A stretch of 64,000 bases of DNA from the NCBI GenBank assembly GCA_947095535.1, contig OX352774.1:268298751-268362750 (forward strand). The letters are read 5' to 3'. This document shows positions 31,257-44,010 of this stretch, in pieces (within the stretch, counting starts at the first letter, position 1; each line of letters starts with the position of its first letter). A program made the position numbers and the translations under genes. The notes beneath the pieces were generated by a model that saw nothing but the letters and a program-made list of their open reading frames with translations, made no database searches and was not told where the DNA came from. This DNA comes from Poecilobothrus nobilitatus. Taxonomy: Eukaryota; Arthropoda; Insecta; Diptera; Dolichopodidae.

Positions 31257-34200
31257 ACTTACAAGAAAACTACATGGATACAGTAGAAAATCAACGGCCC
31301 CCAGTATCCGGCAAAATCAGGGTGCTAAGAATCCCCGGAGGTAAAACAAAAAAACATAAAAATATTAAAATAGACATTCTGGGAATAAGTGAAACCTGGT
31401 AGCCTGACTCTGGCGAATTCCAAAGTGATGATGTCACCATGTATTATTTCGGTAATAACAACAACAACCATAGAGGTGGTGTACGCATAATCGTGTCTAG
31501 TAACAATGCAAAATGTGTGAAAAACTTCGTTCCAGTTTCAGATCGTATGATGATGCTAAAAATAAATGCCAAGCCTCTAAACATCAATATCATCCAAGTT
31601 TACGCTCCTACAACTGATAAGCCTGACGAAGTAATTGAAATGTTCCACGCCGCAATATTAGAGCTACTTAAACTTACAAAAGCTCACGAAATTAATATTA
31701 TAATAGGCGACTATGCTAAAATAGGCAATCAACCAGTAGATGATACTGTAGGACTCTACGGATTGGGAAACAGAAACCATAGAGGAGACAGATTAATTCA
31801 ATTCTGCCAAGAAGAAAAGTTTAAAATTGCCAATACGTGGTTCTGCCTTCCTGCTCGTAAGCTATACACTTGTAAATCCCTGCAAGACAACACCAACAAT
31901 ATCATTCGAAATCAAATTGACTTCATTCTGATTAATAAAAGATACAGTTCATCGTTTATAAAAGTCTCCACATAACCAGAAGCAGATGTATCAAGCGATC
32001 ATAATTTCCTCCTAGGTACAATGAGATGCAAAATTGCTGTATATAAAAAACCACGAAGAATACACAAAGTTGATGTCAAAAAATTAAAAAATGAACGCAT
32101 CAAAATGGAGACTGCTCTAGAAATAAATAATCAACTACAACAAATAAATGTAGGAGATACTAGTATAAATACGCTGGAACCAAACTAAAACCATTTTAAA
32201 CAATGTGTCTAGAGAAAAAAGAGGAATAGCTCAACATGAACTGAAAAAAAAAAATGGATGACCGCAGAAATATTAGAACTTATGAATGAGAGACGTAAAT
32301 ATTGCAATGATCCGAATAATTATAATTACAAACAATTACATAAAATATTTAGATCAAAGATCAGAAATGCTAAGAATGAGTGGATAAGAAAAGAATGTGA
32401 AGCTATCGAGCGACTCGATCAACTCCATGACAATTTCAACATATATAAAAAATATAAAGAAATATCCGGAGGTTACAGTAAAAGATGCACTTCCTCTCTT
32501 TCTAATAACCGAGGTCAAATTGTCATTGAAGAGGAAGAAATTCGATCAATATGGGAAGAATATATTAAAACTCTTTCCTCAAATCCCACAAGATCGGAAT
32601 ACAATTAACCCAGTCTATTGGAAACAATGTCTGGTCCGCCTATAATAACCGATGAAATTTGTATGGCTATTAAAACAAAAAATAATAAAAATAATAAAGC
32701 CCCAGGTCCTGACAATCTCCCAGTTAAAATTTTGAAATTAATTGATGACACCAACATTCACATTCTAGAACATATCTTCAAGCATATTTACAATACCGGG
32801 GAATACCCAATCGACTGGTTAAAATCCACATTTATTGCTCTACCTAAGAAGCAAATTGCCAAAAAATGCAATGAACACGGTTTGATTAGCCTAATAAGCC
32901 ACACTCTTAAAATATTTCTAACAATATTACACAATTGAATCTCCCGAAAAATTGAGTCAAACATAAGTGATACCCAATTCGGATTACGTCAAAGTCTAGG
33001 GACGCGCGAAGCTCTTTTATGCACGCTAGTACTAGTACAAAGCTGTAAAGATTTAAGAAACGATGTCTTCCTTTCCTTACGAAAAAGCTTTCGACACAGT
33101 GCAACACGATAAATTAATGGAAATCCTGCTCAGGCTGAATCTAGATCAAAAAGATATTCAATGCATTAAAAACTTATATTGGCAACAAAGAGCTGAAATC
33201 AGAACCAATGAAACAACTACTGCGGAAATTAATACACTTAGAGGAGTAAGACAGGGTCACCAATACTCTTTAACATATACTCAGAGAATATATTTAGAGA
33301 AAGTATCATTAATACTGAAATGGTGATTAAAGTTAACGGAGTTTATATCAACAACATCAGATACGCGGATGATACAACCTTGATAGCTGACAATATATTA
33401 AATCTACAACATCTCGTCGAAAGAGTCTATCATCACAGCAAAAACTATGGTCTCAACATCAATATTGCGAAAACTAAATTTATGATAGTAAGTAGAGACA
33501 CATATAACGTGTCACACAATACACACAATAACGTTAAATTATAGTGCGGTAACAACGATATTGAACGTGTAGGAAACTATAAATTTCTTGGATACTTACT
33601 GGACGAAGATTGGGACACCAATAAAGAGGTTAAACGAAGAATTATGATGGCAAGGAATTCTTTCGGTAAATTTAAAAACTATTGAGTGACCGAAACTTGA
33701 AAATCAAACTGAAACTTCGATTCACAAAATGCTATGTGTGGATACCTGGAAAATAAATTAGAGGCGTTCGAGATGTGTTGCTATCGCCGCTTACTTAAAA
33801 TAAAATGGACAGATAGAGTCACAAACGAAGAGGTGCTTCGAAGACTAAATATAGATCGAATATTTTTAACAACAGTAAAATATCGTAAAATAGCCTACTT
33901 CGGTCATATAATCCGGAATCCAAAGTACCAAATGCTGCAAATAATTGTCTAAGGTAGAATCAAAGGAAGATGCGGTATTGGCAGGAAACAATTGTCCTGG
34001 TTACAAAACATCAAAAACTGGACCGACATTAGAACAATTGGCGAACTAGTACCCAAAGCCAGAAGCAGAGTTTAATATGCCAACCTAGCCCTATAATAAA
34101 AAAAATAAAAAAAAAACCCTCCTGATATAGTCATATAGTCACCGTATATCCAGTCATGGATTGGCAGTAGAAGAAGAAGAAGATGAGAGCTCTTTTAATG

Positions 34201-34345
34201 ACAGCTCTTAGATTTCATTTCATGAACATTTAATTTCATGAAAGGGAATGTATAATTTATACAATTATTTGCATTCCGTTGGCAAACCTTCGTTATCGGT
34301 AAGATATATATATTCTTAACATGTTATAGACTTTATCTTCTCTTA
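31257..34345 (+). mobile_element. RTE-like element copy 2
   Basis: Head-to-tail second copy, about 3.1 kb. It contains the endonuclease part (HRGGVRIIVSSN, NIIQVYAPTTDKP; about 70 bp shorter at 31371 than copy 1), the linker, RT motifs (KAPGPDNLP, YEKAFDTVQHDKL, RYADDTTLIAD) and the same C-terminus and 3' segment. Reading frames are interrupted at the same points as in copy 1. It is not interrupted by a Polinton and shows the empty site TTCTGCCTTCCTGCTCGTAA (31841-31860). The clade call rests on the YAPT endonuclease and FGHIIRNPKY C-terminus. Confidence 0.75.
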
Positions 34346-35320
34346 GCCTTGGAAGAGCTACTGTGTAATCGTTGCTGGCAAGAGATAGTTGATTCCTGCT
34401 TGTTATCGGTGGTAGCAGATTAATAATTGAAGGTTCAAGAGTTTCACCTTGAAGAAAGTTTATAAATTTAGAAGTAGAAGAAACATTTAGTGAAGTTGAA
34501 GTAGAAAAAGAAGATTCAGTAACTGTTATAGAATTAACATTACTAGTTACAGACTCATTAGTTATCACTGTATTAAAATCGTTTACATTGTTATTACTGT
34601 TTTGTATAATATTGCGGTTAAGCGATATATTGTACTGATTTTTTGTTTGTAAGATTGTAAGTGTTAAAGGAAAAGTCTGTTGCGTTAGAGTTTACTGAAT
34701 TATTTTGCTATATAGATAGGGTTGTGCTATTAGAGTTTACAATTAAATCGCTATTGTTATAGTTGAAGTATTATTACTTTCAGAAACAGTTATAATCTTG
34801 TTATTTCTAATACATTATTTCTAGATTTTATTTTTAAATTACTATTTAGTTTCACTTTTATTATTATTACTATTATTTTTGTTATTTGTAATATTTTTAT
34901 TATTTTTATATTATTTTTATCTTTACTAGCATTATTTTTTAATTTACTTTTAATACCTTTAATTTTTTTAAGTTGTGATTATTTTAATTTGTGGTATTTC
35001 ACTTTCTTGATATAATTGCTTCAGGAACATAGACGTTAAATGGCAGATATTTAGCATTTTTGATCCTTTTAGGAGTTATCTTTTTATATAATAAAATATC
35101 ACATTTAAATTTTTGTTTAATATTATGCTTCATATGCCTGAGTGTAAAAAATAATTTTTAAAATGTAGTTGTACGAATTCTTACTCTAACGGGGAAACTT
35201 TAAATAAAAATTTAAAATGTGACGAAAAGAGTTTTCACACACACATCCAATTTCTAGAACAGTTCTGTCGTTCTACTCTTAGATGTTTTTTCGGTTTAAA
35301 GTCTACTTGTTCTTCTTCCG
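34346..35320. other. AT-rich intron with ATT tract, nothing firm
   Basis: A short minus-strand frame (34293-34568) is rich in Ser, Thr and Asn and resembles translated low-complexity DNA. An (ATT)n-like tract lies at 34858-34925. No gene supported. Confidence 0.4.
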
Positions 35321-35324
35321 TATT

Positions 35325-35562
35325 AAAAATTATTTATTATGGTGTCTTTCACCAAAAGTTGCAATATGGAGTGGGATAACTTGTTGTAGTGGGCGTTGCT
35401 GCAATAAGATTGAATCTTTAGTCACTTTACAAAAATATGTCATAAGAAATGACTGCAAAAAACATCGATTGCATACAAAGTACTCGTTATTTAAAAATTT
35501 AAGTATGCTGCCGTTACGACATTTAGATTATTACAAAATTTTAAAAATACTTTTTCTTAAAT
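35325..35562 (+). pseudogene. CR1/Jockey-group RT C-terminal fragment
   Basis: Broken frames read YYGVFHQKLQYG, then LVTLQKYVIRNDCKKHRLH and LSMLPLRHLDYYK, matching IFHSKLQYGLSCWG, LLVLQKYAIRKICNKDR and LNILPLRHLYCY of the long element at 55.2-59.9 kb. A 5'-truncated scrap of the same or a sister family. Confidence 0.7.
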
Positions 35563-35568
35563 ACTATT

Positions 35569-35940
35569 ATGTATAGTAGTAATGACAGTAGTGATGATGA
35601 AGCACCATTTGGAAGGAGAAAGATGTTTAAACCTAGAATAAACTTGAACTTTCATAGTCTTTTTGAGTTTAATGAAAGATTGCGGTTGCCTGCAAGTTAA
35701 GTAGAATTCCTTATTAATAATATTGGCCAAAATATTAAACACAGTACTAATAATAGTTATGCTTTATCGCCCTATAAACAATTATTGTTAGCCTTACATC
35801 GGATGGGGAATGGTGGACAATATAATGGCATTGCTAATATGCATGATATTTCAAAAGCTACTGTTCGTTGCACGGTTCATTGAGTTGCAAATGAAATGAA
35901 TCGCAATCTTCTTCCAATGTTTGTTAATTGGCCTAAATAA
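35569..35940 (+). pseudogene. PIF/Harbinger transposase N-terminal fragment
   Basis: From ATG 35569 one frame reads MYSSNDSSDDEAPFGRRKMF, then LFEFNERLRLPAS, a stop, VEFLINNIGQNI, SPYKQLLLALHRMGNGGQYN, IANMHDISKATVRCTVH, a stop, and NRNLLPMFVNWPK. The helical N-terminus, LLLALHRMGNGGQ and the D-ISKATVR helix-turn-helix-like part fit HARBI1-type transposases. Only the DNA-binding half is present; the DDE domain is missing. Two stop codons interrupt it. Confidence 0.7.
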
Positions 35941-36236
35941 TTTAAAAAAATTAATAACAATAAAAATATTATTTATTTTCAGCTGTTCATGAAACTACGT
36001 TTTGAATATTAGAATTGTAATTTTATGTTTTTTTTTTCCTAAGGGAGGTGAGAATCTTCCAAAGACACCAAGAATTTCCCCTTGGCAACACTTTACTGCA
36101 CGAGGTAATTATTAAAGGCAACCCCCACTGTCACTGTAACAGCTATTATTATTGGTATTAGTATTACTTGTATTATTATTATTTTACTACAGAGTCAGGG
36201 CCATCAGTGGATTACAACGTGCAGTAGTATACAACA
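35941..36236. other. Spacer, nothing recognised
   Basis: Contains an (ATT)-like tract at 36144-36184 and no supported feature. Confidence 0.35.
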
Positions 36237-36879
36237 ACTTTTTTTTTTTTTTATTTATTTATTTCAAATCTATTAAAATATCTTAACTCTACAAGTTACA
36301 TATAAAATTTATAATTAAATTGAAAAAAAAAAAATAAACAAATGTTTAAGAGAAAATTTGGTATTTTTTGTTGTAATTAAATTAAATGGTGGGGTGACCA
36401 TATACTTATATATAAAAAGTTATATTAATTTTTGGTATTTAGTTAAGTCTAAGAAAAGTGAAAAAGTGTACACTAAAAATTTATTAAGTTATTTGGGAAC
36501 AACATGTAGGAGCAAAAACATACATTTAAACAATAAAATCATAATAAAAAACAATAAGAAGAAAAATTTCACACTAATGCCTGTAACAGATACTCAATTT
36601 TATTGTGGTCATAGCTAAGAAGCCAAGTTTTTATACTTTTAATCAGTATATTTCTACCCTCGATGCGCTTAATATTATAAGGAATTTTTTTATATAGTTT
36701 GCATGATATTACGTTGTAGAAGTTTTGATAAAATGTAGTCCGAAAAATTGGGATCTCTATATTGAGACTGTTGTTTAATGACCATATGTTCTCGATGTTC
36801 TATGGTTTAAGTGACCACTTCTGTTGAAAAATATCTTAAGCACCTTATAATAAAACAGTTGTCTTATTGGTAATATTTT

Positions 36880-39400
36880 TAAACTTCTAAAAAGCTCTAT
36901 CGTATGGTAAAAGTATTTCGTAAATAATTAGATAATTGCATTGTGTGCTCAGACCAGTTCATGTTGTGATCAATCACGAGTCCAAGAAATTTAAAATGCT
37001 CAACGGTTTCGATTGCAAAACACTTGTTGCTACAATCCTTTTTATAGTTAAAAGTAACCAAATTATCGTTGGACGAAGATTTCCAAACATGACAGAATAC
37101 TTTAAATCGTTCACAATCAGCTGCATGAAAACATAGCTCTATTTGGGGATCTATTGTGGGTGCATAAATGCTAAAATACATAAATTTAGTTTTATTGCTC
37201 AATAGCAATTTATGATGCGCAAACCAGTTTCGTAAAATATTAATGTCATTATTTACATCCGCTGTCATAATCTAAAATATTATCTGCGGAGTATGAGTAA
37301 CCTAAGTCATCAGCAAAAGCTGTGATTTTTACTTTAAAATTTTGATATAATAGAGAGTTTAAGTATATTAAGAAAAGGATCGAACCCAAGACGCACCCTT
37401 GTGGTACGCCGTGCTTGATAAAAAGGGGTATACTTAAGTTGCAATCCACAATAGTTCTTTGTGTTCGACCCTTAAGATATGATTCAAACCAGTTTAGAAT
37501 AACACCTCTAAAACCAATTTTGTACATTTAGGAAAGTAAAATATCATGGTTTATCATATCAAATGCCTTTGTTATGTCCACAAAGTGCAGCACAGCATTT
37601 CTTCTTCTCAAGATTTTCGCAGATGTCTAAACAGTAATTTAAAAGAGCATCTTCTGTGGAAAGTTTTTGCATAAAACCAAACTGTTTCCTACTAAAAAAA
37701 TTTACTTTATTTAAATATTTTAAAATTCTATTTTTAATTAATTTTTCAAAAACTTTTGATATAGATGACAGTAAGGAAATGGGCCTATAATTGCTTATAT
37801 TTTTCATATCACCTTTCTTATGTAGTGGTAATATTTTTCCAATTTTTAACTCATCTGGAAAAACTCCATTTAAAACACTGCCATTAAATATATATGCTAA
37901 AACATCAATGACATTAAATGAAATTTTTTATAATAACATATTAGAAATGGAATCAATACCACATGAGTTAAAATTTTTAAGTTGCATAATAGTTTTCATA
38001 ATTTCCAGCGCCGTAAAATTTTCAAAGAAAAAACTGTTTCTCTAGTATTTATCTTCTACTAAACTAAATTTACTATTGCAACAATAATGAAATGAATATC
38101 CAGGTGGTATAGATTGCTCAGCAATATTAGTAAAGAACTCATTAAATTTATTTGCAAGAGAATTTGGCTCTGAGATAATGTTGCTATCACTATCTAGAGA
38201 AATTAACTTTTTTCCTTTTACTTTGTTTGTTATATTATTAATTAAGTGCCATTCAATTTTAGCGTTTCCTCTGCATGAATTAAATTTATTTCTGTAATAT
38301 TGCTCTTTACAGCTTGAGATTTCTTTACGCAGGCTTTTACAGACTAGGTTATAGCGTTTTTTTAATGTAATATTACTAGAATTTTTAGTTACTTTTATAC
38401 CTAATAAGTCTCTTTCTTTATTTTATTTAACAAAAGATTCGTCATCCAAGGCTTAAGTTTTTGATTAGTTTTAGTTACACGAATTGTATTGGTACAGTTA
38501 AAAATATGTTTATTTAAAACATTCATAAAATTGCTTTAAGAAGTAGATATATTGGTTTCAGAAAATACATCATTCCATAATTCATACCTAAGATCATGAT
38601 TTAGTTTATCATAATTAATTTTTTACTTTTATAACTAATAATATTAGAACTTTTTATTATTATACTTGTCATACAATGATCTGTTATTTGCAGATCCAGG
38701 CAAGAGGAAATACAAAGTTCATTTGATCTAAAACCAGCAAATATAATATGATCTAAACAACTACCCGAGATAGTCCGTGTAGGCGTTGTGATAAGCGATT
38801 CAAGGCCATTTTCAGCTATAATATTTAAATATGAATCTATATTTATATCTTTCTTCGATATGTCAATGTTAAAACCCCCGAGCAAAATAAAATTATTTGC
38901 ATTTACATATTTTATAAAGTTCGATAATTCCTCGATAAATGCATGTATAGATATTGAATACAGTCTATATACACAAACGAATACGTATAAATCATTGTTT
39001 ATTTTACATTTAATTTTTATTATGTCTGCACAGTTAATATTACAATTAGTAATATCACAACCATAATTATTCTTTACGAAAGCACCTACACCTCCTACGG
39101 AATAAGTATCGTTAGTGCATGCATAAAAATTATAACCTGGGATACTAAAATCTTCTGTTTCACAACTATAGATCCACATTTAAGCTAAAAATATAAAATC
39201 TGCCTTACTTTTGAACAATTCTAAATGCGATATCAGTAAGTCAAAGTTTTTCCTTAGACTTCTCATGTTTTGATGGACTAAAAATATATGATCATTATTT
39301 CAATCAAGACTAAGAATTGTGTCACATTCATTTAGTGTGAAGTTATTGGAAAAACAATTGTTATAGGATAAATTTTGATCCGAAATGAACATATTAATCA
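36880..39400 (-). pseudogene. CR1-group ORF2: endonuclease and reverse transcriptase, degenerate
   Basis: Endonuclease part includes FSIPGYNFYACTNDTYSVGG, FVCVYRLYS, FILLGGFNIDISKK (GDFN-like motif changed to GGFN) and SGSCLDHIIF. The RT part has NYRPISLLSSISKVFEKLI, KQFGFMQKLSTEDALL, HGVPQGCVLGSILFLIYLN (motif B) and ITAFADDLGYSY (motif C, FADD), then FKFLGLVIDHNMNWSEH. Frameshifts and stops separate these, and the GDFN-to-GGFN change removes a catalytic Asp. Inactive. Confidence 0.78.
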
Positions 39401-39429
39401 ATAAATTATTTCCAAAAAAAAAATTAAAA

Positions 39430-40560
39430 TATAAGTTTATTAAAATCATCAAATGATCTTATAACAATTGTTTTACCACCTTCATTTTTTTCATTAAAAC
39501 ACTTGAATTTGCAAACCATACATATTTATATTCTAGTTCAACTTTCTTCTTTTTTGCAGTCATCAGTAGGGCCTGGTTGTACCTTGTTAAACTGTCGTTG
39601 ATAAATATAGTGTTATTATTTTCATTTCCAAACATTGATGATAATAGTTTGCTTTTTAATGTTTTTTTGATTTATATAATTTTTTGTTTTATGCCAAAAT
39701 CAGAAAGCTTTACACAAATAATTTTTTTTATACTGCTTTGGTTTATATTAGTTATATTTTTTTTTGTTGTTTTTATTTTTGTTGTTTTTATATAACATTT
39801 AATAATTTCTTTTTCACAGAGTTCCATATTTGTTGCTTTATGAATTATAGTTTTAGAACATCACCATCGCATAAATTTGTAGCAGCAGAAATTTCAATTA
39901 TATTTTTTTTATCCTTTTGGTTTATATAGTTTAATTTGTTTTCTAAATAATTCACTTTACCTTCCAACTTTTTGTACTTATTTTGAAGTTCTTTAAAATT
40001 CTCAAGAACTTCAATGTTGATATGCTTTAAATTTAGAAGCTCTTTATACAGTAGTTGAATTGTTATAGTTTCTTCCCTTTCAGTTGTTGCTAGATTACAG
40101 ACAATTTGCGGCTGTGAGACCGGGACAGTAGTATTTGATGTAGTTTTGTTTATATCATTCATTTCAATTGTTTTAGCAGAACTGCTAATAATTTTTTCTC
40201 CCACTCCCGCTTTAGTTGTTGTTGTAGGAGTAACACTGTAGTTTTGTTGATGAGAGAGAGTAATACTGTCCTTTTGTTGCTGAGACAAAGACAAATGCTA
40301 GCTGTATTTGCATATGCATCGTTTGTGATCTTGTTAGTTGTAATTGCTCCAACTTCAATTGCATTGCCACTATGTAATGATTTGCGTCTTAAAGTAGAGC
40401 AGTTATCACAATGATATTTCGTATTTGTAGATTTGAAAAAATGCAGGTCCTCCGTTTGTAGTTTACCACATTTTAAATGAAAAATGTGTTTGCAATCGCT
40501 ACAGGTGATTTTATTTGTGTTATTTCGCTCAATTTTTTGGTTGCATTTTAAACAATTCAT
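39430..40560 (-). pseudogene. CR1-group ORF1: PHD-like finger, coiled coil, FP-like domain
   Basis: Begins MNCLKCNQKIERN with a Cys4-His-Cys3-type finger (CSDCKHIFHLKCGKL, YHCDNCS). A shift near 40200 leads to the Lys/Leu-rich coiled-coil KELQNKYKKLEGKVNYLENK with LNYINQKDKKNIIEI. Beyond 39845 broken frames include LTRYNQALLMTAKKKK and YKYVWFANSSVL, the FP-like C-terminus that resembles baculovirus FP protein and is used as an RNA-binding ORF1 domain in some insect elements. The frame is broken at least twice. Confidence 0.7.
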
Positions 40561-40699
40561 ATTGTCAAATTAATAAATATATGTCCCACAATGTTGTAAA
40601 AAATTAATTCCTGTATACTATCGTAGACGAAAATATTACGGTTTAACTAAAATACTACAAAATCTTAAGAAAATTTAAAAATAATTAATTTGACCTTTA

Positions 40700-41470
40700 A
40701 ATGACCATCATGTAAAATTTCGAGACAATCGGACAATGTATCTAAAGTAAAGTATACCCAAAATTTCTGTGTAAAGAAAATTTATATGAGTTTTTTTTTG
40801 CTTTTTAGCACATTTTCAAAAAATTCCGAAAAAATATGCCTATTAGTTTCACTTCACTCGTCTGGCTGTCTGTCAGTCGTTCCGGGTGTTTGCAAAAGTT
40901 CTATACCGTTTGAGGTAGTTCAATGAAATTTTAGCTACGGATAAACATCGCAAAAAAATTAATTTTATGGAAATTTTTTCTATAGCCCCACCCCTAGATT
41001 TAAATTGTTATAACACAAGTTCTGTAAAATATATCTTCAATCTGAAAATTACAAACAATAACCGCTTTTATTAGCTTTTCAAATATGTATATTATAAATA
41101 CATACTTTCACCATACGGTATTTTAATTTACCATTATGCGAAACTCAATTTTTGCAAAATTCTTGACCCCTTCTATCTTCCAAACGGCTTAAGTTAGAAA
41201 CATGATTTAAACTTTTTACTTTGAAAAGAAGTATGAGGCATTTAAAAAAATATTTTTGTGTTGCCCCCCATTTAGCAGCTGTAACGGATGTAAAACTGAA
41301 AATTCCCCATTTTTAAACACCTGTAAGAACGCTTGTTCAAATTTTTTGAAGTAATGTACAAAAATTATAGCTCCAATATTATATTTTTATTTCTGTTAAC
41401 AACTTTTCTTAATAATATAAGGTTATCTTAAAATAGACGAAAATGTGACCTGAATGCGCAATACAAAAAA
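40700..41470 (-). repeat. Repeat family copy (GTACGGGTAT family), inverted
   Basis: Inverse of the body at 10546-11215: TCTTAATAATATAAGGTTA near 41404, ACCCCTTCTATCTTCCAAAC near 41165, TTAAATTGTTATAACACAAG near 41000 and TCTGTCAGTCGTTCCGGGTG near 40870. Both termini are missing. Confidence 0.6.
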
Positions 41471-43210
41471 AATGAAATAAATAACAAATATAACAGTTCC
41501 TTGAAGAATTTATATTTATTTAATATCGAACATTGGTATATAAACGTAGGTTTCTACTTGAATGATATATAATAGGAGTATACATAGATATATATATATA
41601 GGCGGGGTATATTAACGTATTTTATTGCATGTACTTATAAAAAGTTATTTTATTAATGAAATACATGTTGTTAAAGAAATATTGCGATGTATGGCGATAT
41701 ATAATAATTTAATATACAGGGTGCTTCGTCAATAATCTGCCATAGAACTAAGGGTTGTTCTGACGTTCAAAACAAACAAAAACTATTTGAAAGTGAGGTC
41801 TATTCTCATCCGTTTGGGATATATGGGCTTTAAAAATTTTTTTGGGTGCGTAAATAATTTAATTTAGGTTTATATCTAAAAAAAGGGAACCCTATAAGAT
41901 TGGACAATAATATGGACAACAATGAAGCCTGAATTCAAAAACAAAAAAGAAAATGGAAACGAAAATGCTAAAGATGGTGAGGATGATAGCTGCGATAGAA
42001 TTGTGACAAAAAAAGGAAGTGATATGTGCTTTAGAAACTGTAAACATTTTTAGAAGATAATAGTGCAGATGAGACCGCAATTTTAGAAGATTTAAAAAAA
42101 CGATTCTAAAAATTCGAAGCAAAAAAATATTTTAAATTACTTTAAAAGCATTTAAGTTTATGATTTTATTTACTTTGTTATATTTTGTTATGTTTCATTT
42201 TTTTTTTTAATTTTTTGTTGACTTATTATATATTATAATAATACACAAGATGTTGGCAAGACCTTGCCAGCATATAAAAAAAATTATATTATTTCTATAA
42301 TAACCCACTCACACTGAATGTAAACTAAACTGGCAATGATAATATTTCTGTATATTGAGATATTGATTTAATAATTTAAAATTTTATTATCAGAGACACA
42401 GATCTTCGACTAAAAGTATTTATCAGAGACACAACATTTTCATTAAAAAAGTAAGGATTTAAGATTTTTTACATTTTAAAATTTAAAGCAAATTTTTAAT
42501 TTTTAAATTTGACCGTCACACCCATTATGAAGTGATCGCAGCGTGATCGCAAATAAAAATACTCTTAATAATATTAAAAGGCCTGATAGTGAAAAGAGCA
42601 AAGTTTGTGTTTATAGTAAGCCTCATATTTATAAGAAAAAAAATAATAGGTCGATTTTATTCTTGATTTTGTTTTCACTATTATAAAAGCTGGTAAAAGC
42701 TTCGCAACAGACTTTAAAGTAGTTTTAGGTTAGGTTAATTTAGGTTTAATTTTGATTTTTTAAATATTAAAATTTTTTTTATTAATATAAAATTCGGCAG
42801 ACTTTGATAATTACATTTCATAACAGAAGTCAGAAACTTACTAAATATTATAGAAACGAATAGTTTTATCATAGAAAATATCATTTTAGACGCCTTCTCT
42901 CACAAAAGATTCATAATTTTGTACTAATTTATTATTAGACCATTAAAAATATTGTTAGCCATGGAAAAAAATAAGATTTATTAGTATCATCAGATCAGAT
43001 ATAGTTTTTAAAATTCCTTAGTATGTGTGAATTCCACACCGAAAATATTTCACCGTCAGAGAAAAAGTCGCGACTGTTTTATAAGATTAATTAGAAAGCT
43101 GTCGAAAACGACCATCACAAAAAAAAAGCGCCCGAAAATTTATGAAATTTCATTATCAGAGGCTCAATCTTTTATTAAATATACCAAAGACCTTTTCCAA
43201 AGTACATATA
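41471..43210. other. Intron, only weak traces
   Basis: Holds ACAGGGTGCTTCGTCAATAA at 41717, a common look for transposon ends, and at 41900-42110 a frame reading EVICALETVNIF that faintly recalls the C-terminus of pogo/jerky-type transposases. Neither is strong enough to call. Confidence 0.3.
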
Positions 43211-43213
43211 AAT

Positions 43214-44010
43214 AAAACGAGGAAGAATACAGTTGCGTTTGTCAACTCTTAGATACCTGTACGAACCGTTAGTATGTATTATATACAGGCAAATATGCTA
43301 TAGTGCCATTTAATACTAAGCGGCAAATGTATAATAATTTATACTATACATATGTATTAAATATCATTCATTCATCAGTGACATATACGATATGTAAAAA
43401 AACATGAGTTATATAAGAATGAATACTAATATCATATAAATATAAATCCTTCAAGCAACCGTTATATTTTTTATTTATTTAATTTTTTTTGTACTACGCA
43501 TCATCCTCAACAATTTCAAATTACCGAGTAAAAAACAAAATGCAAAAAAATCGTTAAAAAAATTTGTTAGAAAATTTAGAAAAATTAAGTCACAGTTTCG
43601 CCAATGTTAAGGTAACCCTATATTATTAAGAAAAGTTGTTAATAGAAATAAAAATATAATGTTGGAGCTTTAATTTTTGCATACTACTTCAAAAAAATTT
43701 GGACAGGTATATTCAAGTCACAGGTGTTTAAAAATAAGGAATATTTAGTTTTTGACCCCATACAGCTCCGAAACGTGAGGCGATACAAAAATATTTTCTG
43801 AAATGACTCATACTTTATTTTCTGAGACTTAACTTCTCTCAAAATTTCAAGTTTCTAATTTAAGTCGTTTGGGACCTAGAAGGAGTCAAAAGTTTTACAA
43901 AATTTGAGTTTCGCATAACGGTAAATTAAGACACCTTATAGCACAAGTATATATTTATTATATATATTTTTTTAAAGCTAATAAAAGTAGTAATCGTTTG
44001 GAGGTTTGGA
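43214..44010 (+). repeat. Repeat family copy (GTACGGGTAT family)
   Basis: Has the 5' block (GAGGAAGAATACAGTTGCGT, TCAACTCTTAGATACCTGTA), the CTAAGCGGCAAATG word and the body blocks GGTAACCCTATATTATTAAG and TTTTGACCCCATACAGCTCC. The 3' terminal block is missing. Confidence 0.6.

Larger units (their letters stand above)
36237..40620 (-). mobile_element. CR1/Jockey-group non-LTR retrotransposon (minus strand)
   Basis: A nearly full-length but decayed element in reverse orientation. The 3' end is a TTTATTTATTTATTTC tail (inverse of AAATAAATAAA) after a long run of A on the minus strand near 36240. ORF1 lies at about 39430-40560 and ORF2 at about 36880-39400. It is a sister of the element at 55.2-59.9 kb, with the same gene order, PHD-like ORF1 and endonuclease-RT ORF2. 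Confidence 0.8.

Noticed and set aside
34293..34568. Ser/Thr-rich minus-strand frame of 91 codons
   Set aside because: Overlaps the 3' segment of the RTE-like copy and has low-complexity composition.
41892..42122. Possible pogo/jerky transposase C-terminus
   Set aside because: A single 12-residue resemblance without helix-turn-helix or DDE region.
42715..42760. TTAGGTTAGGTT-like word resembling insect telomere repeat
   Set aside because: Only about two units and no array; chance is sufficient.
43027..43215. Basic 62-codon frame next to a repeat copy
   Set aside because: No conserved motif, no splice or start context, probably chance.
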